Positions 25,600-35,958 are shown, counted from the first letter of the stretch. The stretch is 64,000 bases of DNA from Dermanyssus gallinae (GCA_003439945.1 QVRM01005670.1:1-64000); one strand, 5' to 3'. Made by a program: numbers and translations. Notes: generated by a model not told the origin, from the letters alone.

Positions 25600-26700
25600 T
25601 AGTTGAAAGCGATATGGCGGGTACATGCGTAAATACATACGTATGTTTTTTGTGCGTACAACTAAGCATGCTTATATCCGTCATAAAGCAATTCATCTAC
25701 GTATATATCGCAAAGCTGCAAAAGAGGTATTCTGCTACCGCTGCCGTTGCCCTGACTGGTTCCACCGTGGTTGTTGTTTCAGTTCACGATGAGACAAACA
25801 TCTCACCTCATTGACCTCATTGTGCCCACACATCTGTCTCGAAAGTGTTCAGCTTTTTCAACTGAAAGCTGAGTTCCTTTCATATTCACTTCCCGATCGA
25901 TTCAATTGATCTTCGCTTTAACTGTCCCATCGACAAACCGAACAAGTTAGAACAGGCACACTTATCACCACAAGACGTTAGCGTCCCGCAGTCTGTGAAT
26001 GATCTCCGCAGCCGAAAAACCCACCCACGTGGCTCCAAGCTCATCCAAGTTCCCACCCAAGGTCCGCAACGAAGTTCGACAATAGAAATATTTGCCATGA
26101 TAGCATCCGATACAAAGGTCCGCAAAGAAACACTCTGGCAGCCCGTGCCAGACGACACCTTCCACTTCTGTAATGTTGCCCGTAGTACATCATTAAGCAG
26201 CGATTGACTCAACCCGCTTATGGTAGCTCTTGCATAAAGTCGGTAACCCCCTGAGTGTCGAACTCTATGCAACACAAAAACAAAATGTAATAGTACATAG
26301 CGTGTGCCTTCTACAGAGCAAACCCCGAAAAACCTGTTGGTATACAGAATAATGCCGGTCTCTGAAACATTTCATGATATCCTAGCAAAAACTCGCCCGA
26401 AAATTACCTTCTTGTGTACGAATGCCAGTCGTCTTTATGAAAAAAGTGGTGCGGAAAGCTGAGATGGAACAAGAGATAAGAGCACAAAACAAACTTTTTC
26501 AGAGCCCCAGCTTCATGCACACAAAGGGTTGCGCTCCGGCACGCGTCCAACAGCCTGTCCAATATCACCTGAAAACCTAGATAGTAATTTTTGACAAGTG
26601 TTTACCAGCTCTTCTAGAGTCTCCCGTTGTACCCCAATGTATGTTGCCGTACTGGGCCAATGGGCAACCAAAACCCACCCGAAGCTGGCTCGCTCTATTA
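25600..26700. other. Anonymous sequence
   Basis: A minus-strand open frame of 129 codons (25886-26275) shows no recognisable domain. No SINE or transposon ends seen. Confidence 0.45.
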
Positions 26701-26719
26701 ATATCCCGGATGTAATAGA

Positions 26720-26905
26720 TGCGAAAATGAAGGCGCCGCCAAGAAAAGCTGCGGGTTGAGACTTCGTCCGGAACGAATATCTGTGACAGGTGGTTATTCT
26801 GGCTTCTTGCCTCGCTGCTCTCTTCAGCTAAATTATAAAGACGTATATGCCTCTTAAATTTCAGATAAGGTCAAGTACTTAGGTATAGTAACCGATGGTT
26901 AGTTA
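26720..26905 (+). pseudogene. LINE reverse transcriptase fragment
   Basis: AKMKAPPRKAAG-stop-DFVRNEYL near 26725-26785 resembles the conserved (K/R)xxKAPGxDgI entry block of LINE reverse transcriptases. DKVKYLGIVTDG at about 26866-26901 resembles the VKYLGvxlD block after the palm. The palm between them is deleted. Sequence to about 27400 may be the decayed remainder. The clade is undetermined. Confidence 0.45.
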
Positions 26906-27779
26906 ACAATATTGCGAGTATAGAAAAATCACACATTTACAAATTTGTATATTCATCACAGCTTTGGAAGACGAATCAGCGGAAGCGCTCGATCGCATTG
27001 TTGGATTTTCACGTGGAAGTCATATACAGCAAATCGTGCGATTAGGTGTCTATTTTTATATTAGCACAATTGCACGCTCCAACGGACTACACTTCATTGT
27101 CTGGGTTATCCTAATCTCCCATTCAGACATGTACCCGTTAAAAGCGTCCGTTTTCGGCCAAACGTGTTTTTTTTGTAAATCCTTAACAAAGTGTGACGAC
27201 GACGCCAGTAAATAGATTAATATGTCGAGACTAGTGCGGTTGGCTTTTAGCGCCGTCTTCGAAAAAGTAGCCTTGATTTGGTCAAGCGCCTTAAATTTAA
27301 CTTCGATAGATAAGGCCATATCACCTAGAAGAAGCAGTAGGCGCAATTTTCAGGTTGAAGAAATTAACGCCAACGTCTATTGATCGCTTATGGGGGTCTC
27401 AGAGACTGAAAGGGTTATAGTCCTTTCCGCATTCTTCCATCAATGTGCCTTGAGAAGTTCGTATTTCGAGACGAGAACATGATTCCTAGGTAGGGGAAGT
27501 GTGAGGCAATTTCTATAGATGATGAACCCGAGCGAAGTTCGTCGATTTCAGCCATTTCCCTTCACTAAGCGGGCGCCGCAACCTTATAATGAGCCTTGTC
27601 ACCTAGCCTAATCCCGACCCGTCCATCCATTAGAATTCTTGGACGAATGCCGAGTGACTAAGTGGCCCCAATTGACATTGGTGAGGTGTCTCTCATCCAG
27701 CTATCCAACTTTCCAAACCTCTCGGCACCTCAACGCCTCTCGCCTGGACCGTTTTGCGTTTGGTTGCTAAATTCAACAG

Positions 27780-27893
27780 ACAACGACGACAACAACAACA
27801 ATAACAACAATATCAACAACAGCAACAACAACAGCAACAACAATATCAACAACAGCAACAACAACAACCACAGCAACAACAATGACAACAACG
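27780..27893 (+). repeat. (CAA)n array
   Basis: About 115 nt of CAA/CAG/AAT-type trinucleotides. It encodes polyN/S in one frame only because of composition. Confidence 0.9.
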
Positions 27894-28099
27894 CACGCAC
27901 GGCGGCACCAACCGTAAAGAGGCACCACCTACTAGGGCAAACAGAATCAAAGCTCTCCTTCGAATCAATTGACTTTTCGCAGTTGACTTGACGCCAACAT
28001 CGACGTTGTCTGTACCTGCACCTATCAGTGAAGAATATAGGCGACACCATGTGTAGGGTGGGATAATAATAATAATATGCTGGACTGGTAACAAGATAT

Positions 28100-28288
28100 A
28101 TATTTGTGCCTATCGCCATAGAGACACTAGGACCAATCAGCAAGGGAACCGAAGCATTTCTCAAAGATTTAACTAAGCGAATTCAGGAGGTCAGGAAGGA
28201 CCGAAGAGAGGGTCAATTCTTGAGGCAAGCGTTGTCCTTGGCCGTTTGCAGAGGGAACGCGGCATCTATTTTAGGCGCCATGGAGTGA
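28100..28288 (+). pseudogene. LINE family B ORF C-terminus, copy 1
   Basis: IAIETLGPISKGTEAFLKDL, then LTKRIQEVRKDRREGQFLRQ and LSLAVCRGNAASILGAME before a stop. This is the conserved end (fETLGg, then T/S-x-FL-QRLSlAvQRGNAasilgtm) of the restriction-like-endonuclease LINE seen in full at 31241-32340. It is on the plus strand, whereas the other five clustered copies are on the minus strand. It is followed by a short 3' UTR and a long (AAT)n array that I interpret as its tail. Confidence 0.8.
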
Positions 28289-28371
28289 ACTAATTATTAA
28301 AAAAAAAAACTTTGCAATAATACGTTCAGACCTCACAACTGTAACATTGTTTGACATGTAATAAATAAAAC

Positions 28372-28458
<87 letters not shown>
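28372..28458. repeat. (AAT)n microsatellite, probable LINE tail
   Basis: About 28 AAT units, preceded by GTAATAAATAAAACAATAAT, directly follow the 3' UTR of the family B copy at 28100-28288. The minus-strand copy ending at 32724 has an equivalent AAT/ATT tail, supporting the view that this family ends in A/T-rich trinucleotides. Confidence 0.9.
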
Positions 28459-28460
<2 letters not shown>

Positions 28461-29095
28461 CAACAACAGCAATGACTACAATGACAACACTGCTGAGAAG
28501 GCAAGCCGGTCGCGGAAAGGCGACAGCAGTGAACCACAACCGCTGTACAGGCCGAAGTCGACGCGGCTTGGATCGCAGCGATTGGATTAGTGGTGGCACC
28601 AACTGGACCAACCAAACAGTTCTCCATGCTTCTCATCAGTTGCACGCCATCCTGCAGGCAGTGATTTGGAAGCGACGAAGTGAAGAAGGAAAAGCGTACG
28701 ATTGGTAGCAATGAGAGTATTAGCAATTGTAATAATAGCAGTCGTAGTAGTTGCAAGTAGTAACAATAGTTATCGCCGTCGAAGCGCTGCGACAGCAGCA
28801 TCAGCAGCAGCAGCCGGATATATATCCTTTCAAGGACATTTCCTGCCAACGGCGAAGTCGAGGGACGTGAGGTGAACCACTAAGTGGTCACCAACGATGA
28901 TACTTCATCGAGATCTTGAACGACGAACGGAGCTGGCTGGACAAGGACATGTAAGCTGTGACGATGCTGTAAGTGAAAAAGAACGACACAGCGATGGCTG
29001 CTGCTGCTACGACGACGACAACAACAACAACTGACTCGCTTTTTTTTCATCGCTTTTATGGACTACATTTCACTAATTTAGAAGCTAAGGCCATC

Positions 29096-29272
29096 GAGCC
29101 CGGTGGCGTGGTGCATTCGCTTGCGTCTTGCGGCCGGAGGAGACACATAGCTGCACGGGTTCGAGCCCCACCGTTGCACATTTGTATTTATCCCCCTATA
29201 AATACCGTCTATGAAGCGATGCGAAAAGCAGTCCCGCAGACGTCAAATCTTGGCTGAGGGTCAGCCCAAGAA
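29096..29272 (+). mobile_element. tRNA-derived SINE, family 1, copy b
   Basis: The most complete copy. It begins GAGCCCGGTGGCGTGGTGCA, has B box GGTTCGAGCCC at 29158-29168, then CACCGTTGCACATTTGTATT, TGAAGCGATGCGAAAAG, and ends with a mini-hairpin GGCTGA-GGG-TCAGCC at 29252-29266. A possible short target duplication AGGCCATC flanks it (29089-29096 and about 29286-29293). Confidence 0.85.
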
Positions 29273-29380
29273 CTTTAGACACTGAGGCCATCTCTCGTCA
29301 TTTGCTGTACGAGCTAGCGATAAGACAAATCCACGTATGTAGCCTTGTATGTACATACACACAGACGCAAAACGAACAAA

Positions 29381-29612
29381 GTAAAATATGCTTCAGGTGG
29401 CAATATGCGGTTACTGCAATGCATTTGTGCCACCTTCTTCCCACTTATTGAAAACATAACTTTAACGCGTCTTTCGGAATCGAGTTAAATTGGTGCTGTA
29501 ATTTTTTGTTTAACTCCTCTATAGTCTCAAAGCTTTGTCCCTTCAAATGACGTTTTCGTGGAAGCAGGAAAAAGTCGCTCGGAGCCAGACCTGGCGGCTA
29601 GGGGCGCACCCG
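29381..29612 (-). pseudogene. Mariner transposase C-terminal fragment
   Basis: The minus strand reads GLAPSDFFLLPRKRHLKGQ, then FETIEELNKKLQ, FNSIPKDALKLCFQ-stop and RWHKCIAVTAYCHLKHI. This is the characteristic C-terminal third of mariner-family transposases (YSPDLAPsDfFLFPklK, then ip..af..cf..W..RWhKCI). The Asp of LAPSD corresponds to the third catalytic acid of the DD34D triad. Everything N-terminal is missing and no terminal inverted repeats were found, so it is a fragment. Tc1/mariner transposases cut and paste DNA at TA sites in the nucleus. This one cannot. Confidence 0.8.
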
Positions 29613-29954
29613 TCATGTTCTCGAGTACATACTGCCGACTTCCTGGGACGAACTTCCCAATGAAATTCGTGCGTTCACCTTAGTCAGAGTATTTACACGT
29701 GAGGTGAAGATATAGGTAACATGTACAAAAACTAGTTACCTGTCGCAAAGTTTGTTATGTTTGTGAACGGACGAATTTCTAGCTGCTTCTAAGGTTAGTT
29801 TCGCATGAAGCAAGGCCGGTTAAAGCATGAAAACAATAATGTTGTCCCTTTGCACATGTTACATAATTTTACTTGCAAGAACTAAAGCATTGAAAATTTG
29901 CAGTTTCGTGAATAAACTTAAAATTTAGAAGTTAATACTATTGATAACGATGAG

Positions 29955-30345
29955 AGTATGTCTTAATTTATTTATTGCAACCAATAACCAACGGTGGGAA
30001 CATGACAACTGGGTCCCTGCGAGCGTGTGCAACTTTACGAAGGATCCAATGTAGAGACCGACCATCTCTGGAGGGTTCCCCGGAGCGAGGCCGCGTTATC
30101 CCACTGCACATCCAGCGACAGGCGCTGTCTAAGAAAATCGCTCGCTCGTCTATCACCGCTGCCTAGAACTAGTCGCTTCCCGACCTTCTGTAGCAAACCG
30201 CAAGTGGACGGGCCCGGCCCGCCAAGTGTCTCGAAGGCAAGTGAATAAAACCCGTATGGGTACCCCATGTTCTAGTACTTTCTCACCTTGCCTGCCTCGG
30301 CGAGAGCTGAAGCATACCCGGCCCAGGCCGCGCCAGCACTGCGAT
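29955..30345 (-). pseudogene. LINE family B ORF C-terminus, copy 2
   Basis: The minus strand reads SAGAAWAGYASALAEAGKVR, an in-frame stop, GYPYGFYSLAFETLGGPG, LLQKVGKRLVLGSGDRR and FLRQRLSLDVQWDNAASLRG, followed by a terminal stop and a short 3' UTR ending in AATAAATTAAGAC-like sequence at about 29955. It is truncated on its 5' side near 30345. Confidence 0.8.
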
Positions 30346-30419
30346 GAGAGTTATTTTTACTACATTACATTCAAGTATTGTTACACAAATCGAATTACAT
30401 TATACGTGTTCATTAAGCC

Positions 30420-30970
30420 TCAAAAATGGAATTCGTTTTCGTCAACAGCACCTGCCATTTTATCATCGAAGATCACGGTAGCCTTAATAAGCATTTGTTT
30501 CTGGGCATTGATGAAAGCCTAGTTTATGATCGAGCCTTCATCACAAAGCACTTTAAGAGCATCGTTAGTTTCCTTGCATTTTTTATGTAGAACTAGGATT
30601 GAATAAACGGTCAACTTAGCGTTTCTATCATACTGATCCAGCATTAAGTCTGCAGAGGATAATATTTCAGAAAGAAGTACGTCCTCTCTGGAGTTCAAGC
30701 AGTCAGCAGGCCTTCAGTGGAAGAATTTTCCAAATATTGCACCAGGTTTTTGTACCCATCCGCAACTTGCTGTGTGAGGGTCGGGCTGATCGCATATAGG
30801 CACTGCGCGTGAACATAGTGGGAACAGCCCACACACTGTTTACCAGTCCCATATACAAACATTTTCTTGCACCTGGTGCAATTGATGCTTACATATAACG
30901 AGGCTTGCCAGGTGGCCTTATTTGTGAGACCGTCGCTTGCCTTATCTGCTACAACGTATTCGCCAAATCT
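30420..30970 (-). pseudogene. PHD-like zinc-finger protein remnant (CR1-type LINE ORF1?)
   Basis: A minus-strand frame beginning near 30970 (RFGEYVVADKASDG...) reads into a compact zinc-binding pattern, C-x2-C-x10-C-x2-C-x4-H-x2-C (CTRCKKMF, then CVGCSHYVHAQC) at 30800-30880. It continues helical (LTQQVADGYKNLVQYLEN) to a stop. With one 1-nt frame change it goes on through LNSREDVLLSEILSSADLML and LHKKCKETNDALKVLCDE, and after one more stop to FINAQKQMLIKATVIFDDKM, ending at a TGA at 30420-30422. The Cys/His layout fits a PHD finger as found in ORF1 proteins of some CR1-group LINEs. A chromatin-protein exon of the host is the alternative. The lesions make a dead retroelement ORF1 more likely. 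It lies immediately 5' of copy 2 of family B but need not belong to it. Confidence 0.55.
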
Positions 30971-31240
30971 TATTGATTGTTGCGCTCTATTAAGAACAAA
31001 TAATACATTGATTCAATTTTTGTTTGGTATTAACCAGTATTTACCTCATACGCATTTATTTTTGCACCTTTGCAATATTGGTAATAATAATATTTTTCTA
31101 AACAAGGATTTATTATTAGTATGCACAGGTATCACAATTGCTAATATTTTTTTTTTGGTGTATAACATATTTATTAAAATGACATTTAAGTGTTACAGCG
31201 AGATGTTATTAACTATCAACACTAGGGCTTGTCGGGAGCG

Positions 31241-32340
31241 CTACCAGTCGAGCTTATCCTCGAGGCAGCCCCTCATTGTGCCCATTATTGCTGCCGCATT
31301 GCCGCGTTGAACTGCCAGCGATAGTCGCTGAAGTAGAAACTCAAGTGCTCTTTTTTCCCCTGTCGCCAGTTTAATTTGTTTGCCAATCTTCTGTAAAAGC
31401 GACCATGCCCCAGGGCCGGGCCCCCCGAGTGTCTCGAATACTAGCGGCACGAAAATGAACTCGTTGGCGAGCTGGGCATATTTGTTGGTCTTTAGACGCT
31501 CAGCCTTGCGTGCTGCGGAGCCAGCGGAAGATGCACTGGCCTCCAGGTTCGACGGGGCGAGCGTGTCGGTGATAGTCGCATCCCAAACAAGCGCCTTTCC
31601 CCTTTCAAAGGGGATAAGGGTGAGACCGTCTGGTCTCTTTCCATCGGTTCTCAGAAGGCCGGCGGGCTCTCGGATGCACGGTATTAGGGCGGATCTGAAG
31701 GCTCTGGCTGTAATCTCATTAACCTCGCTATGACGGCTTTGGCGTCCTTCGCTTCTACTGCAGGACAACCCGTGAGTCCCCCAGATGTCTACCTGTGTTC
31801 CACACGGACACCGGTGTTCCTCGGTTAGCCTTGTCCCCAACCTCAAACCAATGCACAGACGAAAGCTTTCGTGATCTAGTAAAGTGCCTAGGTTTGAGGA
31901 GGGGATGGCTTGGAGCCATTTGCTAGCTCCTTTCTGGACGACCGCACGTAGTCGGGCTTTGTCTGCCGTGGTTAGTGCGTCAGAGAGCAAGCGCTGGTAC
32001 TTCATGGAGACGATGAGGTCGTCATAGGACCTCTGCAGGTGTTTGTTTGTCTCCGGGAGTAGGCCTGCGAGGTTCTTGAACTTCGTATCCGCAACTTCTT
32101 TGGTGTCCTGGAAAGCCTGCAGGGCCATGGGTGGGCTGATGTGCCGAACAGTGCTCTCTGAGGCGTGTAATGATGAAGCGTGGCAGCTCGCTGCTAGGTC
32201 TGCTGTAGAACGAATCCCCAGGCCTCCGAATCTAAGGGGGAGAGTAGCTTGAGCCCAGTTGTTGTCGGCCAGAGTAAGATTTAGAAGGTCACTAAGGCTG
32301 ATCCTTAGGCTTTCGTCCAGGTCCCGAAGAAGATATTGCT
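31241..32340 (-). pseudogene. LINE family B: RT thumb + restriction-like endonuclease ORF end, copy 3
   Basis: An uninterrupted minus-strand frame of about 365 codons ends at TAG (31241-31243). The first in-frame ATG is at 32126-32128, but homology continues upstream to 32340. In order: WAQATLPLRFGGLGIR (post-palm thumb); a helical segment; CPCG then GTHGLSC, a zinc knuckle (C-x-C, then H-x4-C); RHSEVNEITARAF; RPDGLTLIPFERGKALVWDA, where Asp of RPDG and Asp of VWDA fit the PD-(D/E)xK-type catalytic core of restriction-like LINE endonucleases; and the C-terminal signature FETLGGPG, then FLLQRLSLAVQRGNAAAIMG. The endonuclease nicks target DNA to prime reverse transcription. The reverse-transcriptase palm and all upstream sequence are missing, so this is a 5'-truncated insertion of about 1.15 kb. 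It is the best-preserved member of the cluster. Placement in the R2/NeSL/CRE group of single-ORF LINEs is inferred from domain order. Confidence 0.8.
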
Positions 32341-32369
32341 AATATACATGTTTTTTAATATTTACAATA

Positions 32370-32630
32370 TTGATTGTATTATCATTTGCGGAGTGTCGGT
32401 GACCACTCAACATCTTTTGTCGAACGAACGCGGTCGGTCTTGGCTCCACTGTTGGTCTCAAAGAGCTTCTTTCCAAACTCTTGTGTTAGTCTGAGTGCAT
32501 ACTTGCTCCAAACCCCGGATGACTTGAGACCGGACACCGTTACAACTTGGTCTTCAAAAAGATGCGCGAATAGGCGCTGTTTGTGCATGTCCCGGTGGTG
32601 AATGCGCTGGCTAGTGCACGATAGCCTAGG
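32370..32630 (-). pseudogene. LINE family B-like ORF C-terminus, copy 4
   Basis: The minus strand reads VTVSGLKSSGVWSKYALRLT, then QEFGKKLFETNSGAKTD and a stop after TLRK (32382). SGVWSKYALRLTQEFGKKL aligns with the segment between FETlG and the FLxQR helix of the other copies, but the QRLSlavQRGNA helix is replaced. It is a diverged sister family or a scrambled 3' end. Confidence 0.5.
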
Positions 32631-32634
32631 GCAA

Positions 32635-32682
32635 TAATAATAATAATAATAATAATAATGATAATAATAATAATAATTTATT
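32635..32682. repeat. (AAT)n, tail of LINE copy 5
   Basis: About 14 AAT units with one GAT, next to the 3' UTR of the minus-strand family B copy whose stop is at 32724-32726. Confidence 0.85.
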
Positions 32683-32723
32683 TTCTTATTAAACGCAGCC
32701 GGTAAATGTACAGATTGAACTCC

Positions 32724-33690
32724 CTATAAATACACCAGTTCCTGCAGGACTCTTGCCTTCGCGAGCGTGTCAAGAATGATTCTCGCGTTGCCGCGCTGAA
32801 CTTTAAAGGCAATGCACTGCTTTAGGAAAGCTGTAGACCGTTCGTGTCCCCGTTCGACTTCTCGACGATTTGGCCGTTGTCCGCGTTATGGCCATGGCCT
32901 GACGTCTCCACACGCCCGATGTCTCAATGATAAACGGGCAGATGGTGAACTCGTTCCCCAAGACGTCGTAGTGGCGAGCCTTGTCCCGCTGTGAGTGCAA
33001 TGCCGCCTACCGTGCGGGTTATTCTCATGTCGCTCGCCGCCTAGGTGCTCCGAACCAACACGAAAGATCAGCATGACTTTGGTGTTGGTTCGGTTTCCCT
33101 ATGGACCAGGGGATTAGGGCCAAAACGTCTGGTCCTGTGCTTTTTTCCTCGCACAGATGTGTGAGCTGGATGCGCACGGCAACGTCCGCCTGTCTAAAGG
33201 CTATAACAAGCACATCATTTACGGCGCTGCGGCGGCCTGCTTTATGGATGCCGCCTCCTTGCAGCTCAGCTTATGATGACCCTTCACATCAGCCATGTTC
33301 GTGCCACCAGAACATGGATGAGCGATGCGAAAACATTAAGGCTTAGGCGGGGGCTGCATGTGGTTCTAAACTGCAGGTTTGGTAGTAGGATGCCAATGTG
33401 GTCATCTGGGCGGTAGATCAGCAAAAGACCGCTCGCTGATCTTGATATGTCGGCGAAACTGATCGGGTCCACCAGGCTTGCGGCTAGAGAGTCTTTGAGG
33501 CAAGACTTGGCTTGTGCCGGGTAAATTTGGTCCGACGTCGATTACTTTCCTTCTGGCCTTATCTTTCTCTTCTGGGGCTGACTCGCCGAAAGTGAGCTAC
33601 AAGGAAGTCTTCTCCAAAGAGAGCTTGAACATTTCAGGCAAACGTCGACGAGAGAAGTCCAGGCAGAACAGGGCTAAGGGGGCTTCTTAG
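32724..33690 (-). pseudogene. LINE family B endonuclease-domain remnant, copy 5
   Basis: Read on the minus strand with several frame changes. It shows DPISFADISRSASGLLLIY, then ILLPNLQFRTTCSPRLSLN (equivalent to the LDxxxFRlxxglRLG block), then FRQADVAVRIQLTHLCEEKS, GPDVLALIPWSIGKP (equivalent to RPDG-LiPw-GK, with RPDG altered to GPDV), HYDVLGNEFTICPFIIETSG, and finally VQRGNARIILDTLAKARVL before a TAG at 32724-32726. The zinc knuckle is not recognisable and the second catalytic Asp lies in a broken frame. It is older than copy 3. The 3' UTR runs into an (AAT)n tail. Confidence 0.7.
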
Positions 33691-33767
33691 CAGGCAATTA
33701 TTATTTATTAAATGACTTTTTATGTTAGCACTTTGGAGTGAACAATTGTCTCCGCGTTAACGTGTGG

Positions 33768-33968
33768 TTACGGGTTATCTAACCCGGGATTAGCCCAGTT
33801 CAACAATGTGCCCCGAACAGATGCTGCGTTTCCTCGTTGGATGTCAAGCGACAGCCTTTGACGCAAAAATTCCGATGCTCTTGAGTCTCCCGTGGAGAGG
33901 TTAAGGCTTCTACCCACGCGCTGAATCAACTGAATCAACAGCCGGCAATTGGAGTTGAGAGCGCGCAA
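33768..33968 (-). pseudogene. LINE family B ORF C-terminus, copy 6
   Basis: The minus strand reads LLIQLIQRVGRSLNLSTGDS, then RASEFLRQRLSLDIQRGNAA and SVRGTLLNWANPGLDNP before the stop, followed by about 60 nt of 3' UTR ending TAATAAATAATAATTG (about 33695-33710). It is a short 5'-truncated insertion. Confidence 0.8.
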
Positions 33969-33979
33969 ACCTATCGAGG

Positions 33980-34975
33980 GAAATGTTCAGACATCCCTTT
34001 TGACCACCGTTTGCCTTATGATTCGGTCACCTGGCATGCATCGAATGCCACCATTACCGACGTGGAGGTAAATGACAACAGTTTTCGAACGCGCGTGTAA
34101 ATGTGAGAATTTCTTCAACATGCAGAATTGCTAGATGGATTTTTCTTAAAGGGTCGAAATGTAGCGTTTTTTTCTCAAAATGGCCCTTATCTGTAGATCG
34201 CACCGATACAGTTGCTGGCATGCAGCGTACAAAAGAAGGGGGCATGATATAAAAAAACACAGGGGCTTAATCTTGGCGGGTGGATGAGCCGACCTCTACG
34301 GGGTCTGATAATTGGGCAGCCATCGCCAACGCAAGTCAGCCACGTATTGTCCTCTAACGGCTGCTCGCCGTAACTGCTGGCAATGACAAAAATAACATTT
34401 TACAGTATGTCACCGCCGGTTCGTATCTCGATCCAAAAGCTGGCCGAGAATGAACACATATTTTGAGGTGGCTCCATACAATAGAGCATAATATGGATCT
34501 TGACCCTAGTCATACTGTGGTCATATGGTTCACCCATATGGTTGCACCCGCGCATTCGTTAAAAGCCAGTCCTGGTATTCACACTACACATGGTGTTACT
34601 GGTGTTGCTGTTGCCGCCATTCTATTATCGCTGCAGTTTGCATTACTGTTACACACCTACATTCGGCACCTTCTTTTCGCGTCATTGAAGACGTTGGTAT
34701 CGTTTCCAGTCACAGTAGTTATTGTTGTCGTTGTGCTCGTCGACTGAGCTGCTGTGTGGAGCTCTGTTGAGTTTCTTCTTAAACCTAAGTGAAATTTCAA
34801 GAAGAATTAAAAAAAAATACTAAAAAAATCAACTCCATGGCTGATTGACGCATCCAAAATTGGATGCTCTATTTTCACCCGATCATGCAATGGCGATCAT
34901 GTATTTTTTTTAAATAATTGTAACTGTTGTTGTTATTCAGTCATGTCTTCATTGTGCTCATATGGCGACGCAATA
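33980..34975. other. Anonymous sequence between LINE clusters
   Basis: No domain recognised. The longest frame (34463-34747, 94 codons) is hydrophobic in its second half but has no family match. A polyT run at 34980-34997 marks the left edge of the next element. Confidence 0.5.
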
Positions 34976-35346
34976 TCGTTTTTTTTTTTTTTTTTTTGGC
35001 GCCAAGGTGTACGGCCGTGTGTGTACGGAGCTCCGACAGTTTACGCTTGCTTGTGTGAACGCAGGAGGGAAAACACAGAGAGTGGCATACCATGGTAATG
35101 CGTGAAGTTCAGTGATCATTTCGGTGTATTGTGTGTGGTAGTACGACAAGGGGGTAAGGAGACAGACCGCAGTAAAGTTTGGTTGAATCCGTTACAGCGG
35201 AACGAAGCAAAACGAAACCACCCACGCAGCAGTCGAGAGTCTCCGAGCGGTCCGTTGCGCATACAGATTCAAATTCTAACGGCTGCTCAGGTTAAGTGAG
35301 TTAAGACAGTGTGTAGGTGTATTTAGGTGAGTGAGCCAATTTCAAT

Positions 35347-35958
35347 ATGGCAAGTGATGCTGGATCATCGCCTGGTGGGATAGGGTCCACGACACCCAAC
35401 CCAATGGATTCAACTATGAATCTCCCAGGCTACACGCGCAGCGGCGGCTTAAGATACGTGCCGGCCAGCTCATTGTCAGTATGCAATTGTGGAGGTGTAT
35501 TAGAAAAAAGAAAGGTGGCTGAGCGCAGCCCTCCATATACAGGCTGCGCCGCCTGTGAGATGAATGCACGAATGACAGCGGAAATGGAGTTGGCAAAGAA
35601 AAGCGCTAAGACATGGTGCGATACAGCACAAGCTATGCAGGATCGCTGGCAGAGCATTATTACAGATGTCCAGCAGAGGCTAACAAGAATGGAAGAGAGA
35701 GAGGCTCAAATTGAGGAGAAGAAGAGGCGCGCAGTAATCATACAGCAGGAATTAGCCGCAATGACCGAAGAAATCAAGCAAAAGGTGAATGGTAATAAAA
35801 AACAGCGGCATGGTGGCGATAACAACGAAATAGTTGATGAGCTAAGAGAAAGGCTAGCTGCTGTTGAGGAAGCAACGTCAACGGTAGCGGCAAATGTCGA
35901 AGATATAGAGAAATGGATCCGGGGAAAAAAAGGAGGAAGACGAGAGGCGCGCTGTTGA
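35347..35958 (+). CDS. LINE ORF1 protein, N-terminal part (zinc motif, coiled coil)
   Basis: ORF1 proteins of LINEs bind the element RNA and form the retrotransposition particle with ORF2. The frame opens at ATG 35347 in good initiation context (TTTCAATATGG) and runs 203 codons. Seen: a Ser/Gly/Pro-rich start; a possible zinc-binding pair CNC (C46, C48) and CAAC (C67, C70) with C-x-C-x18-C-x2-C spacing; then from about residue 75 to 190 a strongly charged, heptad-like helix (RLTRMEEREAQIEEKKRRAV, then ELRERLAAVEEATSTVAANV) predicted to be a coiled coil for multimerisation. The frame terminates at TGA 35956-35958 shortly after a GGGGAAAAAAAGG run, where the reading passes to the next frame. 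A one-nucleotide indel there splits what must have been one continuous ORF1. Codon use and composition are the same on both sides. Confidence 0.75.
   Translation: MASDAGSSPGGIGSTTPNPMDSTMNLPGYTRSGGLRYVPASSLSVCNCGGVLEKRKVAERSPPYTGCAACEMNARMTAEMELAKKSAKTWCDTAQAMQDRWQSIITDVQQRLTRMEEREAQIEEKKRRAVIIQQELAAMTEEIKQKVNGNKKQRHGGDNNEIVDELRERLAAVEEATSTVAANVEDIEKWIRGKKGGRREARC

Noticed and set aside
28271..28849. 192-codon minus-strand frame with a long Tyr run
   Set aside because: The frame is held open by the (AAT)n array and has no domain; the real signal here is the plus-strand LINE end at 28100-28288.
35924..35935. Programmed -1 ribosomal frameshift at A7
   Set aside because: The downstream ORF1 frame is +1 relative to the upstream one; a -1 slip leads quickly to a stop, so a simple indel explains the data better.
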